Assembly: GCF_037392515.1 (NCBI RefSeq)
Contig: NC_090280.1
Coordinates: 62,199,504-62,263,503 of the forward strand
DNA: 64,000 nt
Source: Haliotis asinina
Taxonomy: Eukaryota > Mollusca > Gastropoda > Lepetellida > Haliotidae
Direction of reading: 5' to 3'
The stretch's first letter is position 1, and each line of letters begins with the position of its first letter. Under the pieces are notes generated by a model that worked only from the letters and a program-made list of their open reading frames with translations, searched no databases and was not told the DNA's origin. Positions 12,901 through 21,574 of this stretch are shown piece by piece. A program made the translations under genes and the position numbers.

Positions 12901-14147
12901 CAGCATCAGCTATGTTTGGTGAAGACAGCACCCAGCAATCCTTCAATGATAGCGAGAACATGAACGAGGACTCAAACATGTCCTTTCCGGATCACTCTGT
13001 CCCAGACTTCTCCCAGGACAGCAATGATGTTGATCCTGATCTCAGAGTGGGATTGTGTAAGTGTGCACTTAGATCCTGATCTCAGGTTGGGGTTGTGTAA
13101 GTGTGCTCTTCGATCCAGACCTCATAGGGGGCTGTGTAACAGTGGTCTTAGATCCAGGTCTCAGAGTGGGGTTGTGTAAGTGGACCTTTGGTCTAGATCT
13201 CAGATTGGGGTGTGTAAGTGGACCTTTGGTCTAGATCTCAGATTGGGGTTGTGTGAGTGAACCTTTGGTTTAGATCTCAGATTGGGGTGTGTAAGTGGAC
13301 CTTTGGTCTAGATCTCAGATTGGGGTTGTGTGAGTGAACCTTTGGTTTAGATCTCAGGTTGGGGTGTGTAAGTGGATCTTTGGGTTTTGCTTTGTGCCGT
13401 AGGTGAGTGTCTGGCATGCTTTAACAAGCTATGAAAAGAGGAAACATACATAGCAGTGTTATGTGTAGGTACTTATACAGTAGGACAATAATTTGACAAC
13501 ATTTAGGCACAGAAGTTAAAGGTAAAATCCAGCTGGTGTCCAGAACAATGCTTAAGATAGAACGGAGACGATCTGGACTCATCAGATCACACTGGAATTT
13601 ATATTCAGTATATCATCTTGCATTTCTTTTATTGAGGCGACATTTTGAAACAGAAATGAATGGCCCATGATAGTCATAGATTTATAGTAAACCGTAAACA
13701 GTTTTAAAGTATAGATTGGTCTGAGGCTGGATGTTTGCTTCTGTGATGGATGGGAATGGTTAAATGATAATGAATGTGTCGTGGACTTCTAATCAAGTCC
13801 TGTTGTCTGGATACTGATGTTCTTCTCTTTATTGTATCAGCCATGAGTCTGGGTCGAGACGAGGACAAGTCCCTGAAAGGAGACGAAACTAATGGTAGGT
13901 TTTAGGAAACTAGTATGTTACTCCATGTTTAATTTATCAACTTTTTGCTTGGCCATAAAGTATTCATTTTCCAGGAGGCATATTCAAGTCATGAACTTTT
14001 CTTAATTGCTTGGAAGGTAATGATTGATCACTCATTCACTTACTCCGTCTTTTATATATTGCAGATTCAGAACCACCTGTCTTGGAGCCAGAGCTTGACC
14101 CACCCCCCAGCAAGCGCTCCCGCTCGGACACACCCACTACCAGCTGA
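959..14147 (+). CDS. BCL7: BCL7 family protein, SWI/SNF (BAF) complex subunit, 8 coding exons
   Basis: Exons are 959-1050, 2935-2993, 3980-4002, 5681-5768, 7524-7712, 12904-13056, 13841-13894 and 14065-14147. All introns are GT-AG, phases agree, and the sum is 741 nt (246 residues plus TGA). BCL7 proteins are small nuclear accessory subunits of SWI/SNF chromatin remodellers. The diagnostic N-terminal domain occupies residues 1-52: it opens [20 protein letters not shown] and continues through KVRKWEKKW to RIYKWVPV, nearly identical to human BCL7A/B/C. The rest is low complexity: lysine-rich (exon 4), a serine-rich block (exon 5), an acidic D/E/S/N block (exon 6), and a tail with [11 protein letters not shown]. 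Human members are about 200-230 residues, so the length fits. The start is chosen because it matches the family N-terminus. An exon 3 of only 23 nt is unusual but keeps the frame. Paralogue assignment (A, B or C) is not possible. Confidence 0.95.
1051..2934. other. BCL7 intron 1
   Basis: A 1.9-kb intron of A/T-rich unique-looking sequence. The only structure I see is a short (GT)n/(GC)n tract at about 2253-2298. No coding exon or full transposon is recognised. Confidence 0.6.
2253..2298. repeat. Alternating purine-pyrimidine (GT/GC) microsatellite
   Basis: A run of GTGTGTGT followed by GCGCACGCGTGCATGTGCATGTG. It lies inside BCL7 intron 1. Confidence 0.7.
3191..3340 (+). mobile_element. SINE family A (tRNA-derived), diverged copy
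   Basis: Family A begins with a tRNA-like head (A box around GTAGCCTAGTGGTTAAAGC, B box GGGTTCGATTCC). It continues with CACATGGGTACAATGTGTGAAGCCCATTTCTGGTGT and ends in a TATTGCTAAAAGCGGCGTAAAAC-type tail plus (ACTC)n. This copy has a recognisable head, middle and (ACTC)4 tail but several substitutions. It sits in BCL7 intron 2 in sense orientation; the rest of that intron (2994-3979) is unremarkable. Confidence 0.75.
4066..4100 (+). mobile_element. SINE family B scrap
   Basis: A short stretch (GTCGCTAAAGGCAACTAAGG, then GGATTAGGTGGT) matches the middle of SINE family B. A second scrap with the same words lies at about 4343-4382. Both are in BCL7 intron 3. Confidence 0.4.
4590..4684. mobile_element. 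Palindromic fold-back MITE
   Basis: Left arm 4590-4627 and right arm 4647-4684 are imperfect reverse complements over about 37 bp (both contain GATTTTC and CTTAGC-CTAAGATAG), with a 20-nt loop. The arms contain the TTAGCGCTAAG word common to the other palindromic MITEs here (10844, 22736, 43258, 49059, 49231). It lies in BCL7 intron 3 (4003-5680), which otherwise holds SINEs. Confidence 0.55.
4975..5116 (+). mobile_element. SINE family A, 3'-truncated copy
   Basis: The tRNA-like head (GGCCTAGTGGTTGAACTG) and the conserved middle (CCCATATGGGTACAGTAAGT, AAGCCCATTTCTGGTGTC) are clear. The copy loses similarity after the TATTGCTGG word and lacks the (ACTC)n tail. It lies in BCL7 intron 3. Confidence 0.65.
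5315..5482 (+). mobile_element. SINE family A, near-consensus full-length copy
   Basis: This is one of the best family A copies. The tRNA-like A box (GTAGTCTAGTGGTTAAAGC), the B box (GGGTTCAATTCC), the middle and the tail GCGGTGTAAAACCAAACTC with (ACTC)3 are all intact. It ends about 200 bp before BCL7 exon 4, in sense orientation. Confidence 0.88.
5848..6010 (+). mobile_element. SINE family A, diverged copy
   Basis: The head (GTGGTCTGATGGTTATAATG), the B box (AGGTTTGATTCCC) and the (ACTC)n tail are recognisable, with a degenerate centre containing a run of A. It lies in BCL7 intron 4, shortly after exon 4. Confidence 0.65.
6487..7180. mobile_element. Possible hAT-like non-autonomous DNA transposon
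   Basis: The ends TAGGGGTG (6487) and CACCCCTA (7173-7180) are inverted, as in hAT-type termini. The interior is A/T-rich with ATTGCAATATATATTG-like stretches that recur near the right side, and it has no coding capacity. I could not see a convincing 8-bp target duplication, so the assignment is weak. It fills most of BCL7 intron 4 (5769-7523). Confidence 0.3.
8240..9040. repeat. Minisatellite of GATAGATCC-TTG-CTGAT units with higher-order duplication
   Basis: The basic unit is about 34-36 bp and reads roughly GATAGATCCAAGACTGATT then GATAGATCCTTGTCT. Roughly 20 diverged copies follow one another. A block starting at 8401 recurs almost unchanged starting at 8605, giving a higher-order period of about 204 bp over some 170 bp. 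Short reading frames across it on the minus strand are a by-product of the repeat. Confidence 0.9.
9620..9718 (+). mobile_element. SINE family A, 3' fragment
   Basis: Only the 3' half is present: GGTACAGAGTGTGAAAC, then ATTGCAATATTGCAAAAAGTG and ACTCACTAACTCAC. The tRNA head is missing. It lies in BCL7 intron 5. Confidence 0.6.
10111..10375 (+). repeat. Dispersed repeat, copy 1 (second copy at 48541)
   Basis: About 265 bp that match 48541-48800 at roughly 80-85% by eye, in the same orientation. Shared words include GAGGAACACATTT, AATACAGCTT, GATGATCAGGA and AGAAACATTTCACTTTTT. There is no ORF, no terminal inverted repeat and no tRNA-like head, so the class is unknown. Confidence 0.75.
10844..10957. 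mobile_element. Palindromic MITE with GGCCC-GTTCCACAAA ends
   Basis: The left end AGGCCCAGTTCCACAAA is mirrored by TTTTGTGGAACAGGGCT on the right. The interior holds TAGCGCCACAA and CAGTGCTAAGA words in opposite orientation. The length of about 114 bp is typical of this family in the window. It lies in BCL7 intron 5. Confidence 0.75.
13032..13390 (+). repeat. Minisatellite seeded from the BCL7 exon 6 donor site
   Basis: Nine tandem units of 38-45 bp. The first unit is itself the last 25 nt of exon 6 plus the start of the intron (GATCCTGATCTCAG, AGTGGGATTGT, then GTAAGTG at 13057). Later units begin at 13072, 13112, 13151, 13196 and 13234 and continue to about 13390. Eight of nine keep a donor-like GTGTAAGTG or GTGTGAGTG; the unit at 13112 has GTGTAACAG. 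Units 5-8 form two repeats of a 77-bp dimer. The rest of intron 6 (13391-13840) and intron 7 (13895-14064) show nothing notable. Confidence 0.9.
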
Positions 14148-14429
14148 TGACGTTATCTTCTCATTGTGAATAGACATTGTCACATTATCATCAATTGCCT
14201 TGTCATTGTCTTGTTAGCATTTATGGATCAATAAGTGAACTGTTATCAGTGGTCTGTTCAGTCTTTAATGGATGAAACAGGGTTAGTTCACTACAATGAG
14301 GGCAACAAGATCATTCATTGCTAATCTCAATGGCCTGCACATTTTTATTCGTTCAATGAAGAGATTTAGTTTGTCATTGCTTACTTTAGACATTACACTG
14401 TCATTGTCTCACCTGAATGAATGGAACAG

Positions 14430-14790
14430 GTTTGTATGTACCTGAAACAGTCCAGACAGGTGTGAAGGTAGTTTTGTATGTACCTGTGACTGTCTGGACT
14501 GGTGTGAAGGTATTTTAGCATCTATCTGTGACTGTCCGAACAGGTGTAGGGGTAGTTTTGTATGTACCTGTGACTGTCTGGACAGCTATAGGGGTAGTTA
14601 CATGTGTACCTGTGACTGTCCAGACAGGTGTGGGGATAGTTTTGTATGTACCTGTGACTGTCAGGACAGGTGTGGGTGTAGTTTTGTATCTACCTGTGAC
14701 TGTCCGGACAGGTTTGGAGGTAGTTTTGTATGTACCTGAGACTCAACAGACTAAGGTAGTTTTGTACGTACATCTTACTGACATACTGGT
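14430..14790 (+). repeat. 42-bp minisatellite in BCL7 3' UTR/flank
   Basis: About eight units of roughly 42 bp, each containing GTAGTTTTGTATGTACCTGT, then GACTGTCCGGACAGGTGTG. The CTGTCCGGACAG word within the unit is itself a palindrome. Because 42 is a multiple of 3, a short open frame with a 14-residue period runs through it; this is not evidence of coding. It starts about 280 bp after the BCL7 stop codon. Confidence 0.9.
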
Positions 14791-14997
14791 TTGTTGCAGT
14801 TAATATTTTCATGCAGTAAGGGATTTTTCCACGCTATACATTTTGATAGGAAACCTACCAGGTCAGTTTATTTTTCGAAATCACTTAATGATGTCAAACA
14901 TGTATGTTCAAGTTGACATTCTGATAAATAGATGTTGAGTCACCTTATGATATGAGAAATTCAAGGAGAAGTAACTTGTAAGAACTCTGATACTTTA

Positions 14998-15332
14998 GGC
15001 CAGACCAATTTTATTTCTTGTTTTATGGATATTTGTCCTCTGAAAACCTGAAGGCAGGCGGGAAAATAAATAAAAATAAAATTTCCAGTCAAAGTAATAT
15101 TCCTTCTGAATAGTCAAAGTATTTTACTTTTGGCAATTTATGAAGTGAATAAAAAGTGAAGTGAAGTGAAGAACAACCTGAAAAGTTTGTTCTAGTGAGG
15201 TTACATTTTTAGCCAATGAAAACATTAGGATTTTATTTCTTGAGCGGGGAAAATTAATTTTTTTTTTTTTTCTGATTCTTTAAAAGATATGGCAGGCGGA
15301 TCCATAAAACAAGAAATAAAATTGGTCTGGTC
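14998..15332. mobile_element. Harbinger-like MITE with ~35-bp inverted ends and TTA target duplication
   Basis: The left end, GGCCAGACCAATTTTATTTC followed by TTGTTTTATGGAT, is reverse-complementary to the right end (15298-15332, finishing GGTCTGGTC) with one mismatch in 35 bp. TTA flanks both sides (14995-14997 and 15333-15335), which fits the 3-bp TWA targets of PIF/Harbinger elements. The 335-bp interior has no ORF. The GCAGGCGG word near both inner ends extends the inverted similarity. Confidence 0.75.
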
Positions 15333-16049
15333 TTATGAAACTTTTTCCAGATGTTTGTAAAAGCTCTACATGTGTGAAGTACATATGATGATTCTGTGGT
15401 ATATGTCCAGACTCTGCTCATACTTGTATTACATTTCGCCATATTGTCGTGTCATCTGTGGGCATTAACTTTTCAACATCTGTGTCAAATTATGAAAGGA
15501 AGGAATGCAAACACGTGAGAAAATAAAAGCTGAAATTGTAACCTGTGTTGTTGTATTTAGGAAGATAGATGGTAAATAAAATTAATGGTAGAAATATTGC
15601 TGACAGGCACCCTATTAGTAATTCAGTCATAATGGTCTAATGATGGCAAAGATGTTCCCAATCAAGTTTCAGACGTGACAGTTATGCCCTTTAGGATTGA
15701 CTCTTGATCAGAATTGGTCTCCAACAATCTATGCTGGTCACTACTGACCAGTGGGGATTGGGCATTCCAACATATGTTGATTACAGGTCACTGAAGCCTG
15801 ATGATGTGGATTGTTGTTCTTACTTAACACTATTGACAGATTGTTTGGTCCAGACTTGATTATTTATAAACTGTTGTCACATATAATGAATGGCAAAAGA
15901 AGCACAAGTTTTGAAAAAATGAAATCTGTAAAGGTAGAATTCATGTCTATGTCTTTTGCTGTTTAGTATAGTTGGAATCCCCAGTCTTAAATAAAACATG
16001 TAACAATTGATCACGTTCTAAATGGCATTGTGCATCCATAATTTCAACT

Positions 16050-16900
16050 GTGGGAGCTGTTAGTTTACAATTGTCAAAGGGGTACACCAATGTATGGCAT
16101 TGTGCACCCATATCTTCTACTGTGGGAGCTGTCAGTTTACACTTGTCAAAGGGGTACACCAATGTATGGCATTGTGCATCCATATCTTCTACTGTTGGAG
16201 CTGTCAGTTTACACTTGTCAAAGGGGTACACCAATGTATGGCATTGTGCACCCATATCTTCTACTGTTGGAGCTGTTAGTTTACACTTGTCAAAGGGGTA
16301 CACCAATGTCTGGCATTGTGCATCCACATCTTCTACAGTGGGAGCTGTCAGTTTACACTTGTCAAAGGGGTACACCAGTGTATGGTATTGTGCACCCATA
16401 TCTTCTACTGTGGGAGCTGTCAGTTTACACTTGTCAAAGGGGTACACCAGTGTATGGCATTGTGCATCCATAATTTCCATAATTTCAACTGTGGGAGCTG
16501 TCAGTTTACACTTGTCAAAGGGGTACACCAATGTATGGCATTGTGCACCTATATCTTCTACTGTGGGAGCTGTCAGTTTACACTTGTCTAAGGGGTACAC
16601 CAATGTATGGCATTGTGCACCTATATCTTCTACTGTGGGAGCTGTCAGTTTACACTTGTCAAAGGGGTACACCAGTGTATGGCATTGTGCACCTATATCT
16701 TCTACTGTGGGAGCTGTCAGTTTACACTTGTCAAAGGGGTACACCAGTGTATGGCATTGTGCACCTATATCTTCTACTGTGGGAGCTGTCAGTTTACACT
16801 TGTCAAAGGGGTACACCAGTGTATGGCATTGTGCACCCATATCTTCTACTGTGGGAGCTGTCAGTTTACACTTGTCAAAGGGGTACACCAATGTATAGCC
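16050..16900. repeat. 72-bp minisatellite, ~12 nearly identical units
   Basis: Units of exactly 72 bp (for example GGGAGCTGTCAGTTTACACT at 16052 and 16124) repeat about twelve times with very few differences; one unit near 16465 carries a 12-bp duplication. All three plus frames and one minus frame (314 residues, 15947-16891, repeating YPFDKCKLTAPTVE) are open over much of the array. A period divisible by 3 without a stop gives this automatically, so I do not call a protein. It lies between the converging BCL7 gene and the gene at 21575-30227. Confidence 0.92.
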
Positions 16901-17160
16901 TTGATTACCAGTTGTCAGACTTCTGTGTTGGGTGTTTATGGCTACGGTGGTTAAATTGCTGTGTTTGTAGCAGTTACGTGCCTTATTTTGAGGGTATGGG
17001 TTAGAATCCTGGATGGGACTCTCTGTGTTTTACTGAGAAAGTTTAATCTCAATAATAACATGTAGCTGTTTCAGTTTGGAGTATGCTGAAAGTAATCCTT
17101 TTGGTGTCCACACTCCCACTTATACAGGTTCACTGGTGATTCAGCCAATAGCAAAACCAG

Positions 17161-17445
17161 AGGCAGTGGGGTAGTGGTTACAGTGTTTGCTTACCATTCT
17201 GAAGACCCAGGTTCTATTCCCAACATGGGTACAATGTGTGAAGCCCATTTCTGGTGTCCCTCAAAGTAATATTGCTGGAATACTGAACATTTGATAGTGT
17301 TATCATGATATGGGGCTGCAAAATCTTCTCTCTGAAGACTGGGTTCATATTCCCCACATGGCAAGAAAGTAAGAGGCCCATTTCTGGTGTCCCCCGTCAT
17401 GATACAACCAGAACACTGGCATTAAACTAAACCCACTCACTCTGA
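17161..17445 (+). mobile_element. Two SINE family A copies in tandem (first 3'-truncated, second 5'-truncated)
   Basis: The first copy (17161-17282) has the head GTGGGGTAGTGGTTACAGTG, a B-box region and the middle, and stops after ATATTGCTGGAATACTG. The second (about 17290-17445) starts near its B box, repeats the CACATGG and GGCCCATTTCTGGTGTCCCC words and ends in CCCACTCACTC. The arrangement could be a duplication or an independent insertion. Confidence 0.65.
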
Positions 17446-17483
17446 GAAAACAAAAAAATCAGATGTATGTAAACAAAATGGCT

Positions 17484-17489
17484 TTATTG
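17484..17489 (-). terminator. Candidate poly(A) signal for the gene at 21575-30227
   Basis: AATAAA on the minus strand (TTTATT on plus), in the context GCAATAAAGCC. It lies 4.1 kb past the stop codon, at the far end of a stretch free of SINEs. This is compatible with a long 3' UTR but not proof of one. Confidence 0.35.
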
Positions 17490-18280
17490 CCTATTAAGCT
17501 ATGAGTGACATTACTATAACAGATCAGAAACAATAGGATTTACAGGAGAGTTGACAGCAGAGATAAGATGAAGAAACAGCAATACACTTGTTCCTTTACA
17601 CATTATTGTCATAATACTGACAGTTGTCTTGAACATGTTATGTATGTTGGAAGTGATTCACATCCTGTTTCTGCAAGCAGAATTAATAGGGCAGAGTGAT
17701 TTTTATCACTTAAAGTTATAGTGACATATAATTTGTCTATAATTTTTGATAAGATGCTTACATTTTAAAAATGCATTATCAGAATACCCAGGGACTTCCT
17801 GGTTCTCAATCAACTATAATAACATAATGTACTGGTCTAAAATGGAAAAAAGATTGAAATTCCAAACATTTGTAAACGACAATATTTGAGATTTCACGCC
17901 ATGGATATTTGACTCGAGGGTCATTACAATATTCCTTAGATGACATATTAATAATGTGACACTAACATGACAAGAACATTTTTGTCTTGTCAACTAATGT
18001 CAGGAGAAGGTGCAGTTTAACAAATTGGATAGAAAACAAAATTTTATAACCAATTATTAAAACTCTTCTCAATAAAAACTAAAACGCCTTCTGTGATGTA
18101 TAATAAGGTGCTTCATAAAAGTACTTCATAAACACAATGAAAATATAAAGGCTAGTTAATACTGCTGTCATGCAGGCAGGTTTAATACACTTTTGATACA
18201 AGCCCCTGTGAAGTATTTATCATTTTTATACATATATATATGTAAGGACCCCAATGTCCATTCAAGAGAGACATTGCTGA

Positions 18281-18339
18281 CTGCCTATCACCAGTACACT
18301 CGTAACGTCAATTCTGGTCGATGTACTTGTGATAGGCAG
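18281..18339. repeat. Stem-loop, ~20-bp stem with 16-nt loop
   Basis: Left arm CTGCCTATCACCAGTACA and right arm TGTACTTGTGATAGGCAG pair with one mismatch; adding the next few bases gives one bulge. On the minus strand it would lie in the putative 3' UTR. It could be a structural RNA element or the remnant of a fold-back repeat. Confidence 0.6.
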
Positions 18340-18742
18340 GCAACATGTTAAGTGATGATTATGTAGAACTGTAACAGGTTCCTCTGCTTCAGACTAAAAG
18401 CTTACAGAATCCGCTGTGTCAAATACTAATGGTGCTAACTCATCTGTTTCACATAAAACTGAACAACTGTATGACAGTGAAGAGATACGGACAAGACGAT
18501 GAGAACAGACGAAGAAATGCAAGCTGTACAGATGATGGTGATGGTGAAACTTTACCATCCTCGCCAGTCAAGGGAATAAGGTAGGATCAATTCTTCATCG
18601 CTATTACCCATGGAACTGTGCTCCACAAGGCTAGGATACCCTAAAAACATTTCTGGAAGCCATGTATAATATGAAAAGTACCAAGTTGCCTGATGCCTAC
18701 TGGGTTGTCTATGCATGTATACACACACACACAAACACACAG

Positions 18743-18780
18743 AGATTTAGCAGCAATATATATATATTGCTGCTAAATCT
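18743..18780. repeat. Perfect 38-bp palindrome
   Basis: AGATTTAGCAGCAATATA is followed by TA and its exact reverse complement, with an uninterrupted centre of alternating TA. It directly follows a (CA)n run at 18720-18740. No similar arms are seen elsewhere in the window. Confidence 0.95.
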
Positions 18781-21574
18781 TAGACATAGAACCAAGTATG
18801 TTTGTTCCATGATAAAGCATTTCATGCTCAGTGAAGTGTTATAAACAAATGCTATTGGTGGTCTAGCATAAAGGATGTCCTCTGAGGGTGGCTTCCCAGG
18901 GGTAATCCAAGTGTGCAAACACAGGGTGGCCAACTCCAACTTGTGTTTTTACACACAAATTTAACCAATTTTATAGCAGATGCCTGTTGTTCTCATGTTA
19001 CGTCTATCATCTGACTGGTTGTTAGGAGACCGTGGAGTCTGACAACCATTCAGACGTCACAATTCAACAAGTAGAACACTAAAATGTAGGTAAAAAAAAT
19101 TAGTATAAAAACTGATTCCTTTTCTGTCAAACGTCAAATTGTTCTTGCAGAGTTCACACACACAAAACTTATGACATGAGTTTGTTGGGTAAAGCCACCT
19201 TGAGAGCTGTATGATACTGGACTACAGTCAAACATCCTTATCTTGAACCAGATGACACCAATGACTTTCTCGAAATATTTGGTCGATCGGCTAACACAGT
19301 GATTGATCACTTATATATTGACCAAATATTGTGCCGAAATGCAACTGTTTATTGAGAGTTGAGAACAGCTAATTTTCTTGTGACAGTCATCTTGATGACA
19401 AGTAAATGCAATAATCCAGATTCATATCTGTTCATTCATTACCAGTTCCAGATACAAATCATTCCAGATAAATCAGGTTTGACTGCTGAAACTTCAGAAA
19501 TACCTTCCATTTGACACAAAGTATACACAGGGTGTCACCATGGAGGGAACTCATGAATAATTCAAGAAAGACCACTGTTAAGGACAACATGCAGGTATCT
19601 ACTACCTAACCCCTAGTGATGACCCTTGACTGGTGAGGATGGTCTAAGGTACAGGATGTCCCTGTGGGACTAGCACTAAAGCAGCACATATGAAATATAT
19701 ACATCAATGCTGAATACATCTGTAAGTATACACATGGCAGCAACTTGTGCAATAGATAGGTTACAGATAGATACACTGTGCATACAATGCACTTTCACAT
19801 TCACAATGAGAACGGTGCCTAACTTTGTACATAAGACAATGTCCAGAATTTAAGGGGTGTGGTGGTCCTTGTTTCCTAAAATATTTGAATATGGAGACTC
19901 AATAGTTACCTTTACCACAATGACAATGAAAAGTACCCCTGGACCTTCACTATTTATCATACAAAATTACAACTTTACCCCAAAACGATTCAAATATATA
20001 GGGGAATACAGAGGATCTTGCTTGAAGCAATCTGCTAAAGATAAAGTTTTGACTTTCACTCAGTCCTCATACTTAACTTATTATGCAGGTGAGAGTGGAA
20101 AAGAGTGACAAATCTTCCCTTTTTAATAGGGGAAAATATTAGAGAGAGATATTGTAAATGTGTAGCTTAAAACAAATTCTGGAAGCACAGTGGCCACATT
20201 CTGTGAAATCTACAAGCGAAGATGAACGATGATGATCAATGAAGAAATGTTATCTAAGAATATGGGTAAAATAATATACAAAGCCAGGGTTATTTGAGCT
20301 AGCTTCTAACCATAAATATATCATTTCAACACCGAATTGACATTTGACATTTTTCCTCTAATCTACTGAGCAACACGAATGGATCCCTTCTTTCATGTCA
20401 GCCTGTTCATCGTAATACTTTTAGTGTTCCAAGAAGCCACTCCTCGAATCTGTGAGCATGTTAGTCCTACATGTAAACTGGAATGAATGTAAGGCAGACT
20501 GGGCTTAACCTTCGTGGAATAGATACAATGAGCAATTGTATGCCTTAGGAACCTGACAACTAAGGTTAAGTGAATACACATTTGATGTTGTCAAACCAGA
20601 AACAGAAATTAACGTTAATCTGAGCAAATCTGCCAACACTAGTCTGTGCCAAAATCATTGTAGTCGCCTACCCAGATTCTGTCTCTAGACATTGCTTCAG
20701 CAAATCTTAGTATAAACGGACTGACTTCTATTAGCAAAGCTTAACTGACTGAAAGACATTTACTAAACCTGGTCTCTAATGGCATAAACTGAAGACGGTT
20801 AAGTCAAGTGTCAAAACAACTGATAGAATTTAAAAAAGATTTGACACATTTTCTTTATGTTTACCGTCCTAAGTTGAAAAAAAAATTTGATATCTATCCC
20901 TGTAAAAATGAGATACTGACATGTCTACCATTTCGATATTCATCAACATTCTCGCCAGGCATTACTGATATACACTTTTCCATAGATACTTGCTTATATC
21001 AGTGATATATGGATATATTTATATGTAATTAGAAAGCTTAATCCATTATTCTACCAATGTTAAAGAACACCTTATTCTTTCATATTAAGTTAATCTTTCA
21101 TTTGAGTAGTATATGTTCAGATAATGACTACGAAAAGAAAATGCATACCAACACTGTCACTTTCTTCTTATCAGCAATAACAGAAAAAGTTTAAAAAATT
21201 ATGAAATAAAATATTTCAATCGTCAGAGGCGTTAGCAAATGGTGAAAAATATAATATCACAACGTTAACAAAATGCTTAATAACAGCAAATTTTAAAAAC
21301 CCTTAGTGAAGATGAAATAAAATCATAGCTAAAGCAGTAAAACTTAAGTATTTCAAATGCCATTTAGAAAGTAAATGAATGTGTGTGAATGAAACAAACA
21401 GATCACAGGTACTATAGATACACAACTAGTGTACAATGTGTCAAACTGAAGAGACACAGCGTGACTTGTCTACAGACATGGGTAATATCATGAATACTGA
21501 TTTTCTATGATGCATCGTCATAGCAAAGGGGTCATGACACATCACAACACTACAACAGCACAAGGTTTAGCACT

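Larger units (their letters stand above)
7713..12903. other. BCL7 intron 5 (5.2 kb)
   Basis: The intron holds a minisatellite (8240-9040), a partial SINE (9620-9718), a dispersed repeat (10111-10375), a palindromic MITE (10844-10957) and one AGTTATCTCCCTTG motif (11196-11209). The remaining sequence, including 11210-12900, shows nothing I recognise. Confidence 0.6.
17490..21574 (-). other. Probable long 3' UTR of the 205-residue gene, no coding signal
   Basis: Four kilobases without SINE or MITE copies, bordered by SINEs on both sides, directly downstream of the stop codon at 21575. It contains two hairpins (18281-18339, 18743-18780) and a short (CA)n at 18720-18740. The short frames here do not look like genes. 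Assigning it as 3' UTR is inference. Confidence 0.4.

Noticed and set aside
14528-14803. 91-residue frame with a 14-residue period
   Set aside because: It is a by-product of the 42-bp minisatellite in the BCL7 3' flank.
15947-16891. 314-residue open frame on minus and several long plus frames
   Set aside because: They follow automatically from a 72-bp repeat without stops in those frames. There is no conserved domain, no codon signal and no splice context.
16050-16900. Regular array resembling a CRISPR
   Set aside because: The whole unit is conserved with no variable spacers, and the genome is animal.
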